A DNA stretch of 5,250 nt from Cytophagales bacterium (GCA_029262955.1 JAJCYL010000625.1:1-5250); one strand, 5' to 3'; counted from the stretch's first letter, positions 1 to 5,250 are shown. A program made the numbers and translations. The notes: generated from the letters alone by a model not told the origin.

Positions 1-1506
1 GAGTTTGATAGAATTAATGAGGAGCGTTTAGATATTGGGGAGGAACCTTTAGCTAATCCTCGAAATTCTACTTCCGGGACTTTAAAAATGCAGGATTCCA
101 GTATAGTTGCTTCCCGGAATCTCGATTGCTACCTGTATTCATTAATTGGGGATCACATTCTATATCCCAGTCACTCAGAGTCAATTGCAGCATTAGAAAG
201 ATGGAAATTCAATGTTTCACCAACTTATAGAAGATGTGATTCATTGGAGGAAGTACTCGATTATATTGAGGAATGGGAACAAAAGAGATTAGAACTTCCA
301 CTGGATACTGATGGCATTGTAATAAAAGTTGATGACTTAAAGTTTCAGCAGGTATTAGGATTCACAGCGAAAAGCCCCAGGTGGGCCATTGCCTATAAAT
401 ACAAGTCTGAGAGTGCCTTAACCATTCTCCGGGACATAACTTACCAGGTGGGTAGAACCGGTGCTATTACGCCAGTTGCTGAATTACTCCCAGTATTGTT
501 GGCTGGTACTACCGTGAAGAGAGCTTCATTACACAATGCCAATGAGATTGATCGATTGGGAGTAAGGTTTGGAGATACAGTTTTTGTTGAAAAAGGCGGA
601 GAAATTATCCCTAAAATCACTGGAGTTGATATTTCAAAGAGGCCCATTGATAGTAAGCCCGTCAATTATATAGCTACCTGTCCGGAATGCAAGACGACAT
701 TAATCCGGACTGAGGGAGAAGCCGCACACTACTGCCCTAACATAGACGGTTGTCCTCCTCAAATAATTGGGCGCTTTGAGCATTTTATTCAAAGGAAAGC
801 GATGAATATTGAATCACTGGGTCGAGAGACTATCAAAGGCCTGGTAGATACTGGTCTTATTAAGGATCCAGGAGATTTATATCAATTGGATTTTGAGACT
901 TTAAATGGCCTGGAGTTTCGAGTTGCATCTGACAAAAGGGGTGAAAGTTCCGTGAGGAGCCTAAGAGAAAAATCTGCACGGAATATCATTGAGGCAATTG
1001 AAAAATCGAAGGCTATACCATTCGAAAGTGTGTTATTTGCGCTCGGAATTCGCTATGTTGGGCAAACTGTGGCTGAGAAATTGGCCAACCACTTTATTAA
1101 CATCGATAACTTGGCCAATGCGTCATTTGAACAATTGATTGAAGCTCCCGAAATTGGAGAAAGAATCGCCATGAGTATAGCAGCGTATTTTAGCGACCCT
1201 GCTCATAAAGATTTGATTAGACGCTTGAAGGAAGCGGGACTTAATACTGAATTGATCCAACGTGAGGATCAGGGAGATGCTCTGATTGGATACTCTTTCG
1301 TTATATCAGGAGTGTTTGAAAACTATGGCAGGGATGAATTGAAGGACTTAATAAAGAAAAACGGTGGAAAAGTAGTTTCTTCAGTGTCAGCCAGCCTTGA
1401 CTATTTAGTAGCCGGGAATAGTATGGGACCAGCTAAATTGGAAAAGGCAACTAAGTTTGGAGTGAAAATCATCTCTGAAAATGACCTTGAATCTATGTTA
1501 AAGTAA
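1..1506 (+). CDS. ligA: NAD+-dependent DNA ligase LigA, 5'-truncated by the window
   Basis: LigA seals nicks in duplex DNA in the cytoplasm, using NAD+ to adenylate itself, and serves replication and repair. The open frame enters at base 1 and gives 501 residues; by comparison with E. coli LigA about 180 N-terminal residues, including the adenylated-lysine KxDG motif, lie upstream of the window. Visible in order (window residue numbers): the nucleotidyltransferase motif LANPRNSTSGTLK (17-29), the DGIVIKV lysine (about 109), SPRWAIAYKYK (about 125-135), an OB fold starting around QVGRTGAITPVAEL (about 149-162), a Cys4 zinc finger (C227, C230, C245, C251), helix-hairpin-helix repeats including GIRYVGQTVAEKLANHF (about 349-365), and a C-terminal BRCT domain (about 428-501). 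The position equivalent to E. coli Arg208 appears to be Lys29; from recall this is usual in Bacteroidota LigA. An internal ATG at 88 is not the start, because the family motif continues in frame upstream of it. The next gene overlaps the stop by one base. Confidence 0.98.
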   Translation, partial: EFDRINEERLDIGEEPLANPRNSTSGTLKMQDSSIVASRNLDCYLYSLIGDHILYPSHSESIAALERWKFNVSPTYRRCDSLEEVLDYIEEWEQKRLELPLDTDGIVIKVDDLKFQQVLGFTAKSPRWAIAYKYKSESALTILRDITYQVGRTGAITPVAELLPVLLAGTTVKRASLHNANEIDRLGVRFGDTVFVEKGGEIIPKITGVDISKRPIDSKPVNYIATCPECKTTLIRTEGEAAHYCPNIDGCPPQIIGRFEHFIQRKAMNIESLGRETIKGLVDTGLIKDPGDLYQLDFETLNGLEFRVASDKRGESSVRSLREKSARNIIEAIEKSKAIPFESVLFALGIRYVGQTVAEKLANHFINIDNLANASFEQLIEAPEIGERIAMSIAAYFSDPAHKDLIRRLKEAGLNTELIQREDQGDALIGYSFVISGVFENYGRDELKDLIKKNGGKVVSSVSASLDYLVAGNSMGPAKLEKATKFGVKIISENDLESMLK

Positions 1507-2030
1507 TGTTCGGAAACTATTTCATTCTATTACATACCAATCGCTCCTCTCGTAAAAATATCAGGAGATTTAGCTCATCTTACCAAAATGCGCTAACCAT
1601 TGGAGTATTGTGTTCCTACAAATCTTTGATTGGTCAGAATAACGTCATTGAAGAGTTTGTAGAGGATTTGAAGAATAAGGGTAAAAAAGTGAGCATGTTA
1701 GTCTTTCATGAGAATTCATCTAATATCGATGGGATCTCGAGTAATTCATTTTCAAAAAGAGATCTAAATTTTTTCGGATTTTGGAAAAAAGAGCGTGTGA
1801 AAGTCTTTATTGAAAAGGAGTTTGATTTTCTTATCAATCTGGACCTAGATTACAACTTATATATGAGTAATGTACTGGCAGCAAGCAGGGCACGCTGCAG
1901 GACCGGAATACATGATAATCGTGCTGAGCCGTTCCTGGAGTTGATGATTAAACCAGAAGCTAATACAGTTGAGAGCCTGATAAAGGGAACAATTGGCATG
2001 CTCGAAAGGATCAAAAATGAAGAAGAATAA
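1506..2030 (+). CDS. DUF6913-like protein of unknown function (ligA-dapA spacer gene)
   Basis: This encodes 174 residues with no assigned function. I recognise it by overall pattern and position as the DUF6913-type protein that Bacteroidota often carry between ligA and dapA; that identification rests on memory, not a search. The N-terminus has a basic stretch (RSSRKNIRRF, about 13-22), then alternating hydrophobic strands and helices suggesting a small alpha/beta fold: ALTIGVLCSY (29-38), KVSMLVFHE, then FDFLINLDLDYNLYMSNVLA in the second half, followed by SRARCRTGIH (about 127-136) and FLELMI. No signal peptide, transmembrane helix or catalytic signature is evident, so a cytoplasmic location is likely. 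The ATG shares its A with the ligA TAA stop (TAATG), which favours termination-reinitiation. The 3' end overlaps dapA by 14 bases. The gene is therefore almost certainly co-transcribed and translationally coupled with both neighbours. Confidence 0.85.
   Translation: MFGNYFILLHTNRSSRKNIRRFSSSYQNALTIGVLCSYKSLIGQNNVIEEFVEDLKNKGKKVSMLVFHENSSNIDGISSNSFSKRDLNFFGFWKKERVKVFIEKEFDFLINLDLDYNLYMSNVLAASRARCRTGIHDNRAEPFLELMIKPEANTVESLIKGTIGMLERIKNEEE
2004..2010 (+). promoter_or_regulatory. Ribosome binding site deciding the dapA start
   Basis: GAAAGGA lies six bases before the ATG at 2017, inside the end of the preceding gene. It supports the 2017 start over the in-frame TTG at 1993, which would add an eight-residue MACSKGSK extension. 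A second purine stretch (AAGGGA, 1983-1988) does lie four bases before that TTG, so the alternative cannot be excluded from spacing alone. Family alignment from memory (proteins starting shortly before F-x-G-T-G-V-A-L-V-T-P) favours the ATG. Confidence 0.55.
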
Positions 2031-2901
2031 ATTTATTGGTACAGGCGTCGCCCTGGTAACCCCGTTTGGTCCAGACAATGCGGTAGATTTCGCAAGTCTT
2101 AAAAAATTATTAGATCATATAGTTGAGGGTGGTGCAGATTATTTAGTTGCGTTGGGCACCACCAGCGAGGCCCCTACTTTAAGGCAAAAGGAGAAAGAAG
2201 AAGTAGTCGAATTCATTAAAGATTATAATGACTCCAGATTGCCAATTGTTTTGGGAGTAGGGGGCAATAATACGGAGGAAGTAGTCCGCAAGGTTTCAAA
2301 AGACAGTTTCGGAGGAATAGACGCAATATTATCGGTTGCTCCATTTTACAACAAACCAACACAAAAGGGCATCCTAGCTCATTTTGATAAGATTGCAGAG
2401 AATAGCCAACTGCCCATTATATTATATAATGTGCCCGCACGAACTTCTTCAAATATTTCAGCGCAAAGCACCTTGCAATTGGCTCAACATCCGAATATTA
2501 TTGCTATTAAGGAGGCCTCAACCGATCTGGAGCAATGTGCAGTAATTGCTGCGAATTGTCCTTCAGATGTCCTACTGATCTCCGGTGATGATATGCATAC
2601 TTTGCCAATTTTGAGCATCGGAGGCATGGGAGTTATATCAGTGATTGCGAATGCCTTGCCAAAACAATTCTGCGGAATGGTTAAGAGTTACCTCGATGGA
2701 AATGTTTCAGACGCAATTTCTACCTTTCATCAGCTCGTAGAGTTCACAAAATTGATCTTTGAAGAAGGCAACCCGGCAGGAGTGAAAGAGCTGTTAAACT
2801 TATTAAATGTGTGCGGAAGTGGCGTCAGATTACCATTGGTTTCGGCCTCTAAGCAGCTAAGGGATAGGTTGGAGCAACAAATCTCAAAAATAACGGCATA
2901 A
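2017..2901 (+). CDS. dapA: 4-hydroxy-tetrahydrodipicolinate synthase DapA
   Basis: DapA condenses pyruvate with aspartate semialdehyde, the first committed step to diaminopimelate and lysine, in the cytoplasm as a (beta/alpha)8-barrel enzyme, typically a tetramer. The 294-residue product matches the usual length (E. coli 292). All key residues are visible at a constant offset of four from E. coli: the GTTSE motif with Thr48/Thr49, Tyr111 in APFYNKPTQKG, Tyr137 and Arg142 in LYNVPART, and the Schiff-base Lys165 in IAIKEAS. GDD at 190-192 is also family-typical. Thr48, Tyr111 and Tyr137 correspond to the catalytic triad, so the enzyme should be active. I chose the ATG at 2017 over the TTG at 1993 because the protein then begins MKKNKFIGTGVALVTPF and has GAAAGGA six bases upstream. 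It overlaps the preceding gene by 14 bases and is the last gene of the ligA unit. It ends against a convergent minus-strand gene. Confidence 0.97.
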   Translation: MKKNKFIGTGVALVTPFGPDNAVDFASLKKLLDHIVEGGADYLVALGTTSEAPTLRQKEKEEVVEFIKDYNDSRLPIVLGVGGNNTEEVVRKVSKDSFGGIDAILSVAPFYNKPTQKGILAHFDKIAENSQLPIILYNVPARTSSNISAQSTLQLAQHPNIIAIKEASTDLEQCAVIAANCPSDVLLISGDDMHTLPILSIGGMGVISVIANALPKQFCGMVKSYLDGNVSDAISTFHQLVEFTKLIFEEGNPAGVKELLNLLNVCGSGVRLPLVSASKQLRDRLEQQISKITA

Positions 2902-2923
2902 AAAAAGGTGGCAAAGGCCACCT
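2900..2923 (-). terminator. Intrinsic terminator of the minus-strand histone-like gene
   Basis: A perfect 7-bp stem, AGGTGGC (2906-2912) against GCCACCT (2917-2923), has a 4-base loop. On the minus strand it is followed at once by a run of T (complement of the A-run 2900-2905, with one more in the stem). This is a classic intrinsic terminator about 33 bases downstream of the minus-strand stop at 2956. On the plus strand no T-run follows (AATATAAATC), so it is a poor terminator for dapA. The T-tract overlaps the dapA stop codon. Confidence 0.85.
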
Positions 2924-2955
2924 AATATAAATCTTAAGGTTAGATTTTCTCCTTC

Positions 2956-3129
2956 TTAGCTGTTCTTCATGTTTTGAACTTCAACTCGAATTTCCTGACC
3001 AAGGTTTTTAATCTCCTGCATTCCTTTTCTTACTCTCGTTCCAGCTGCTTGATTCTTCTTGTCATAGAACTTTTCGAAGTCACCTTCCAATGAAGCAACC
3101 AAGTCTCTTATTTGTTCAAATCTTTTCAT
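2956..3129 (-). CDS. Short Hc1-family histone H1-like protein
   Basis: This encodes 57 residues from an ATG at 3129 to a TAA at 2956. The product resembles the small 'histone H1' proteins annotated across Bacteroidota and the N-terminal part of chlamydial Hc1 (PF07432): the core AAGTRVRKGMQEIKNLGQEI (28-47) parallels the Hc1 pattern AAxxRVR followed by a charged helix. By my count it has 7 Lys and 5 Arg against 9 acidic residues, net about +3, so it is only mildly basic. It lacks the Lys/Ala-rich tail that condenses DNA in Chlamydia. The composition suggests two helices (about 4-22 and 30-55) around a KKNQAAG turn. A nucleoid-associated DNA-binding role is an inference from the family name and is poorly tested for these short forms. 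A 9-A tract in the mRNA at -6 to -14 (complement of 3135-3143) replaces a Shine-Dalgarno site, in keeping with A-rich leaders in this phylum. The terminator downstream and a possible promoter upstream suggest a monocistronic message. Confidence 0.88.
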   Translation of the reverse strand: MKRFEQIRDLVASLEGDFEKFYDKKNQAAGTRVRKGMQEIKNLGQEIRVEVQNMKNS

Positions 3130-3160
3130 TATAATTTTTTTTTAAGGTTGTTAATAAATG

Positions 3161-3190
3161 TTTCTAAAAAGGTGTCGGCAATATAGTCAA
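3161..3190 (-). promoter_or_regulatory. Possible promoter of the histone-like gene
   Basis: Reading the minus strand, TTGACT (3190-3185) is followed after 18 bases by TAGAAA (3166-3161). The first matches the -35 consensus at 5 of 6 positions and the second the -10 consensus at 4 of 6. A start about 7 bases further on would give a leader of roughly 25 bases. The Bacteroidota TAnnTTTG element is absent here, so this is tentative. Read-through from the oxoamine synthase gene upstream is an alternative source of transcript. Confidence 0.3.
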
Positions 3191-3224
3191 AATGTGTAAG
3201 AAACGATAAATAATAGGTTTATTT

Positions 3225-4484
3225 TCACATTGAAACCACTTTTTTGACATTCTCCCAGCCGGCTCTTTTATAAGTACCATCAAGTAATTTGACCTTTACA
3301 GCTTCGAATGCTGCGATCGTTTCGTCCACGTCGTCTGTAGTGTGTGCAGCCGTCGGTATAATCCTTAGCATAATGACATCTTTTGGCACGACAGGATATA
3401 CTACCACTGAACAAAAGATATTAAAATTATTCCGAAGGTCGACCACTAGATTGCAAGCCTCTATCGGGTCTCCACTTAAGATTACAGGAGTTACCGGCGA
3501 CTTGGTTGTTCCAAGATTAAAGCCTTTATCTCTAAGACCAGATTGGATTCTGCGTACGATCTTCCAGAGGTTCTCTCTCAACTCAGGTTGACTTTTTAAT
3601 AATTCTAACCTTTTCATGCCACCTATAACAAATGGCATTGGTAGTGATTTGGCAAATATTTGAGACCTTGTATTGTATCTCAAATGATCAATGACTTCCT
3701 TTCCACCGGCTATAAACGCTCCAATTCCGGCCATAGCCTTTGCGAATGTGGAAAAATATAGATCTATTCCATCCTGAACTCCCTGCTCTTCTCCTGCCCC
3801 AGCACCTGTCTCTCCCATTGTTCCGAAACCGTGAGCATCATCCACCAATAGTTTGAAATTGTACTTTTCTTTAAGAGCTACTATTTCCTTGAGGTTGCCC
3901 ATATTTCCAGACATACCGAAAACACCTTCGGTAATCACAAGAATTCCTCCACCGGATTCTTTGGTTAATCTTTCAGCTCTAATGAGTTGTTTTTCGAGAT
4001 TGCTAATGTCATTGTGAGGAAAAACCAACCTCTTACCCATATGCATTCTAACTCCATCAATAATGCATGCATGACTTTCAGCGTCATATACGATCAAATC
4101 TCTTCGATCAACCAAAGCATCTATTATTGACATAATGCCTTGATAACCATAATTCAGCAACATGGCATCTTCTTTCATCACGAAATCTGCCAACTGTCGC
4201 TCAAATTCTTCATGCTGTACAGTGTTTCCGGTCATCATTCGGGCACCCATAGGATAAGCCAAACCCCACTCTGCGGCGGACTCTGCGTCTGCTTTTCTAA
4301 CATCCGGGTGATTGGCAAGACCGATATAGTTGTTCAAACTCCAGGTGAGAACTTCGCTACCTTTAAAAACCATTCTGGGGGCGATCTCACCTTCCAGTTT
4401 GGGAAACATGTAGAAATTATTGTCAATAAACTTGTGCTGGCCTAACGGGCCCGAGTCGCTTAATAACTTTTCGAATAAATCCAT
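3225..4484 (-). CDS. PLP-dependent alpha-oxoamine synthase (SPT/KBL/cysteate acyltransferase-like)
   Basis: This 419-residue fold-type I enzyme belongs to the alpha-oxoamine synthases, which decarboxylate an amino acid and join it to an acyl-CoA or acyl-ACP thioester to give a 3-keto amine. Family landmarks are visible: SLNNYIGLANHPDV (49-62), the PLP-stacking His138 in ESHACIIDG, Asp215 and His218 in VDDAHGFGTMG, the PLP Schiff-base Lys249 in STFAKAM, and Arg374 in MLRIIPTAAHTTDDVD, where the family binds the substrate carboxylate. The protein is about 20 residues longer than typical KBL or SPT (395-400). The overall pattern recalls a Bacteroidota subgroup annotated variously as serine palmitoyltransferase or 'class I/II aminotransferase'. 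Candidates are sphingolipid synthesis (serine), capnine/sulfonolipid synthesis (cysteate), or 2-amino-3-ketobutyrate ligase (glycine); the sequence alone does not decide. No signal peptide or membrane helix is seen. The start at 4484 gives MDLFEKLL with no in-frame family similarity lost. It is divergent from the biotin carboxylase gene and lies 95 bases upstream of the histone-like gene on the same strand. Confidence 0.9.
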   Translation of the reverse strand: MDLFEKLLSDSGPLGQHKFIDNNFYMFPKLEGEIAPRMVFKGSEVLTWSLNNYIGLANHPDVRKADAESAAEWGLAYPMGARMMTGNTVQHEEFERQLADFVMKEDAMLLNYGYQGIMSIIDALVDRRDLIVYDAESHACIIDGVRMHMGKRLVFPHNDISNLEKQLIRAERLTKESGGGILVITEGVFGMSGNMGNLKEIVALKEKYNFKLLVDDAHGFGTMGETGAGAGEEQGVQDGIDLYFSTFAKAMAGIGAFIAGGKEVIDHLRYNTRSQIFAKSLPMPFVIGGMKRLELLKSQPELRENLWKIVRRIQSGLRDKGFNLGTTKSPVTPVILSGDPIEACNLVVDLRNNFNIFCSVVVYPVVPKDVIMLRIIPTAAHTTDDVDETIAAFEAVKVKLLDGTYKRAGWENVKKVVSM

Positions 4485-4704
4485 GATTCGCTTTAGTTGA
4501 GGAACTTAAAAATTATAATATGGTTTGGAAAACAGTTTTACACATAGAGATCATTCGTTACCGAATTCGGCTGCAAAGTTAGTCTATTTGATATAAAATC
4601 AATGGATTTGATGTATCTGAAACGCTGCTTTATCACAAGATACTTAAGAGGATTGCTAAAACTGGGAATTATTCATAGCATTGCGCTCAATTGAAATTTC
4701 AATC
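4485..4704. other. Divergent intergenic region, oxoamine synthase / biotin carboxylase
   Basis: This is 220 AT-rich bases without a credible gene. They hold a good minus-strand promoter (4574-4602), an inverted repeat TTGAT-N5-ATCAA (4588-4602) inside that promoter, a second repeat GTATCT (4613-4618) / AGATAC (4638-4643) with a 19-base loop, and a 14-bp palindrome at the carboxylase start. No plus-strand promoter is convincing. Weak candidates are TTG (4497-4499)-N19-TATGGTTTG (4519-4527) and TTGATG (4608-4613)-N17-TATCAC (4631-4636). The first would give a leader of about 170 bases, the second about 60. Confidence 0.5.
4574..4602 (-). promoter_or_regulatory. Bacteroidota-type -33/-7 promoter of the oxoamine synthase
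   Basis: On the minus strand TTG (4602-4600) is separated by 18 bases from TAACTTTG (4581-4574), an exact match to the TAnnTTTG -7 element with a TTG -33 element used by the primary sigma factor of Bacteroidota. Transcription would begin a few bases beyond 4574 and leave a leader of roughly 80 bases before the ATG at 4484. The inverted repeat TTGAT-ATAAA-ATCAA (4588-4602) covers the -33 element and part of the spacer, a position where a repressor could act; no regulator is identified. Confidence 0.6.
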
Positions 4705-4709
4705 TTGAG
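4686..4709 (+). promoter_or_regulatory. Palindrome and inverted repeat enclosing the biotin carboxylase start codon
   Basis: ATTGAAATTTCAAT (4690-4703) is a perfect 14-bp palindrome ending one base before the proposed TTG start. A second, outer inverted repeat, CTCAA (4686-4690) with TTGAG (4705-4709), contains the start codon in its right arm. In RNA this could form a weak AU-rich hairpin with a 2-base bulge (4703-4704) that hides the start codon; in DNA it could be an operator. The structure is seen directly; the regulatory role is inference. Confidence 0.35.
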
Positions 4710-5250
4710 AATTAAGAAAGTACTGATTGCAAATAGGGGAGAAATCGCATTGAGGATTATGCGTTCGGTATCCGAAATGGGAATTAAGACGGTGGCCATT
4801 TATAGTGAGGCTGACCGAGTTGCGCCATTTGTCAGCTTTGCTGACGAGGCCATTCTAATTGGTCCTCCACCGTCAAGCGAATCGTATCTTCAAATTGATA
4901 AGATCATTGAGAAAGCCAAAGGACTCAATGTGGATGCTATTCATCCTGGGTATGGTTTTTTATCCGAGAATCCTGTTTTTGCCAAAAAGGTCGAAATGGC
5001 AGGCATGACATTTATCGGACACTCACCCAAGTCAATTGAGGTGATGGGTGACAAACTGGCTGCAAAAAAAGCGGTAGCAAGTTCAGATATTCCATTGGTT
5101 CCTGGTACTGCTGGAGCTGTCAGTGATCATAAGAAGGCTAAAGAAGTGGCCGAGAGTATTGGCTTCCCAATTCTGATAAAAGCGAGCGCAGGAGGTGGAG
5201 GTAAGGGTATGAGGATTGTCACTAATTCCGACGAATTGGAAGAACAAATG
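4705..5250 (+). CDS. accC: Biotin carboxylase subunit of an acyl-CoA carboxylase (AccC family), 3'-truncated
   Basis: The first 182 residues of a biotin carboxylase, which uses ATP and bicarbonate to carboxylate biotin on a carrier protein for acetyl-CoA or propionyl-CoA carboxylation in the cytoplasm. Visible are the biotin carboxylase N-terminal domain with VLIANRGEIALRIMRS (6-21), AIYSEADR (31-38) and AIHPGYGFLSENPVFA (78-93), the start of the ATP-grasp domain at MGDKLAAKKAV (114-124), and the glycine-rich ATP loop IKASAGGGGKGMRIV (158-172). The active-site part of the ATP-grasp and the C-terminal domain lie beyond the window. No in-frame ATG precedes the conserved N-terminus; the first (4759) would delete VLIANRGEIALRI. 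TTG at 4705 gives MRIKKVLIANRGE, the family-typical N-terminus; an upstream in-frame TTG at 4681 would add eight residues. No biotin carrier gene precedes it, unlike the common accB-accC pair. That, together with sequence style, leans towards the acyl/propionyl-CoA carboxylase alpha-type rather than the housekeeping acetyl-CoA carboxylase subunit. Confidence 0.93.
   Translation, partial: MRIKKVLIANRGEIALRIMRSVSEMGIKTVAIYSEADRVAPFVSFADEAILIGPPPSSESYLQIDKIIEKAKGLNVDAIHPGYGFLSENPVFAKKVEMAGMTFIGHSPKSIEVMGDKLAAKKAVASSDIPLVPGTAGAVSDHKKAKEVAESIGFPILIKASAGGGGKGMRIVTNSDELEEQM

Noticed and set aside
88..90. ATG as a possible ligA start
   Set aside because: The LigA motif continues in frame upstream to base 1, so this is an internal methionine and the gene is cut by the window edge.
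441..665. Open frame on the minus strand inside ligA (74 codons)
   Set aside because: It lies fully antisense to strongly conserved LigA sequence, has no recognisable product and no own signals.
1857..2078. Minus-strand open frame across the end of the DUF6913-like gene and the start of dapA
   Set aside because: It is antisense to two well-supported coding regions, its composition looks like a shadow translation, and it has no ribosome binding site or family pattern.
2730..2921. Minus-strand open frame over the dapA 3' end
   Set aside because: It is antisense to conserved dapA coding sequence and begins within the terminator hairpin.
3195..3224. Possible terminator just after the oxoamine synthase stop (minus strand)
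   Set aside because: Only a 5-bp, all-AT inverted repeat (ATAAA/TTTAT) without a clean T-run; too weak to call.
3289..3591. Plus-strand open frame of 100 codons inside the oxoamine synthase gene
   Set aside because: The opposite strand encodes a family-conserved enzyme through this stretch; the plus frame shows only low-complexity Ser/Thr/Val content.
4140..4445. Plus-strand open frame of 101 codons inside the oxoamine synthase gene
   Set aside because: It is antisense to conserved N-terminal motifs of the synthase, with no recognisable domain and no start signals.
4508..4520. TATAAT-like -10 box on the minus strand upstream of the oxoamine synthase
   Set aside because: No -35 or -33 element lies at proper spacing (the hexamer 17 bases upstream is TAAAAC); the TAACTTTG element further upstream is a much better fit.
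4645..4680. Small leader ORF after AAGAGGA upstream of the biotin carboxylase
   Set aside because: No ATG follows at a sensible distance, and the frames near it close within a few codons.

Overview
The window reads as ordinary core-genome chromosome of a member of the Bacteroidota, most likely a Cytophagales-type environmental or marine bacterium. Three things point there. The LigA is of the Bacteroidota type. A DUF6913-like protein lies directly between ligA and dapA. A very short Hc1-family 'histone H1-like' protein is present. Base composition is moderately AT-rich, Shine-Dalgarno sequences are weak or absent, and one upstream region carries a -33/-7 promoter of the Bacteroidota primary sigma factor type (TTG-N18-TAACTTTG). 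I see no mobile elements, CRISPR arrays, tRNA or rRNA genes, or phage genes.

Plus strand, 1-2901: a compact three-gene unit. It holds the 3' three quarters of ligA (NAD+-dependent DNA ligase, 5' end outside the window), a 174-residue DUF6913-like protein of unknown function whose ATG overlaps the ligA stop by one base, and dapA (4-hydroxy-tetrahydrodipicolinate synthase), whose start lies 14 bases inside the preceding gene. The overlaps imply one transcript and translational coupling. Functionally the genes are unrelated: DNA joining, unknown, and lysine/diaminopimelate synthesis.

Minus strand, 2900-4602: a 57-residue Hc1/histone H1-like gene (2956-3129) and a 419-residue PLP-dependent alpha-oxoamine synthase (3225-4484). 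They run convergently towards dapA. A 7-bp GC-rich hairpin between dapA and the histone-like gene has its T-tract only on the minus strand, so it is the terminator of the minus-strand gene. The T-tract overlaps the dapA stop codon.

Plus strand, 4705-5250: the 5' part of a biotin carboxylase (AccC/acyl-CoA carboxylase alpha-type), cut by the window end. It lacks an ATG start and appears to begin at a TTG. That TTG sits next to a 14-bp perfect palindrome and pairs with an outer inverted-repeat arm. The 220-bp divergent region between the oxoamine synthase and the carboxylase is the most interesting regulatory stretch. Both flanking enzymes probably touch acyl-CoA or acyl-ACP lipid metabolism, so shared control is conceivable but unproven.

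I did not find an undescribed multi-gene system. The points most worth following are the uncharacterised DUF6913-like protein in its tight operon slot, the substrate of the oxoamine synthase (serine, cysteate or glycine), and the structured non-ATG start of the carboxylase.
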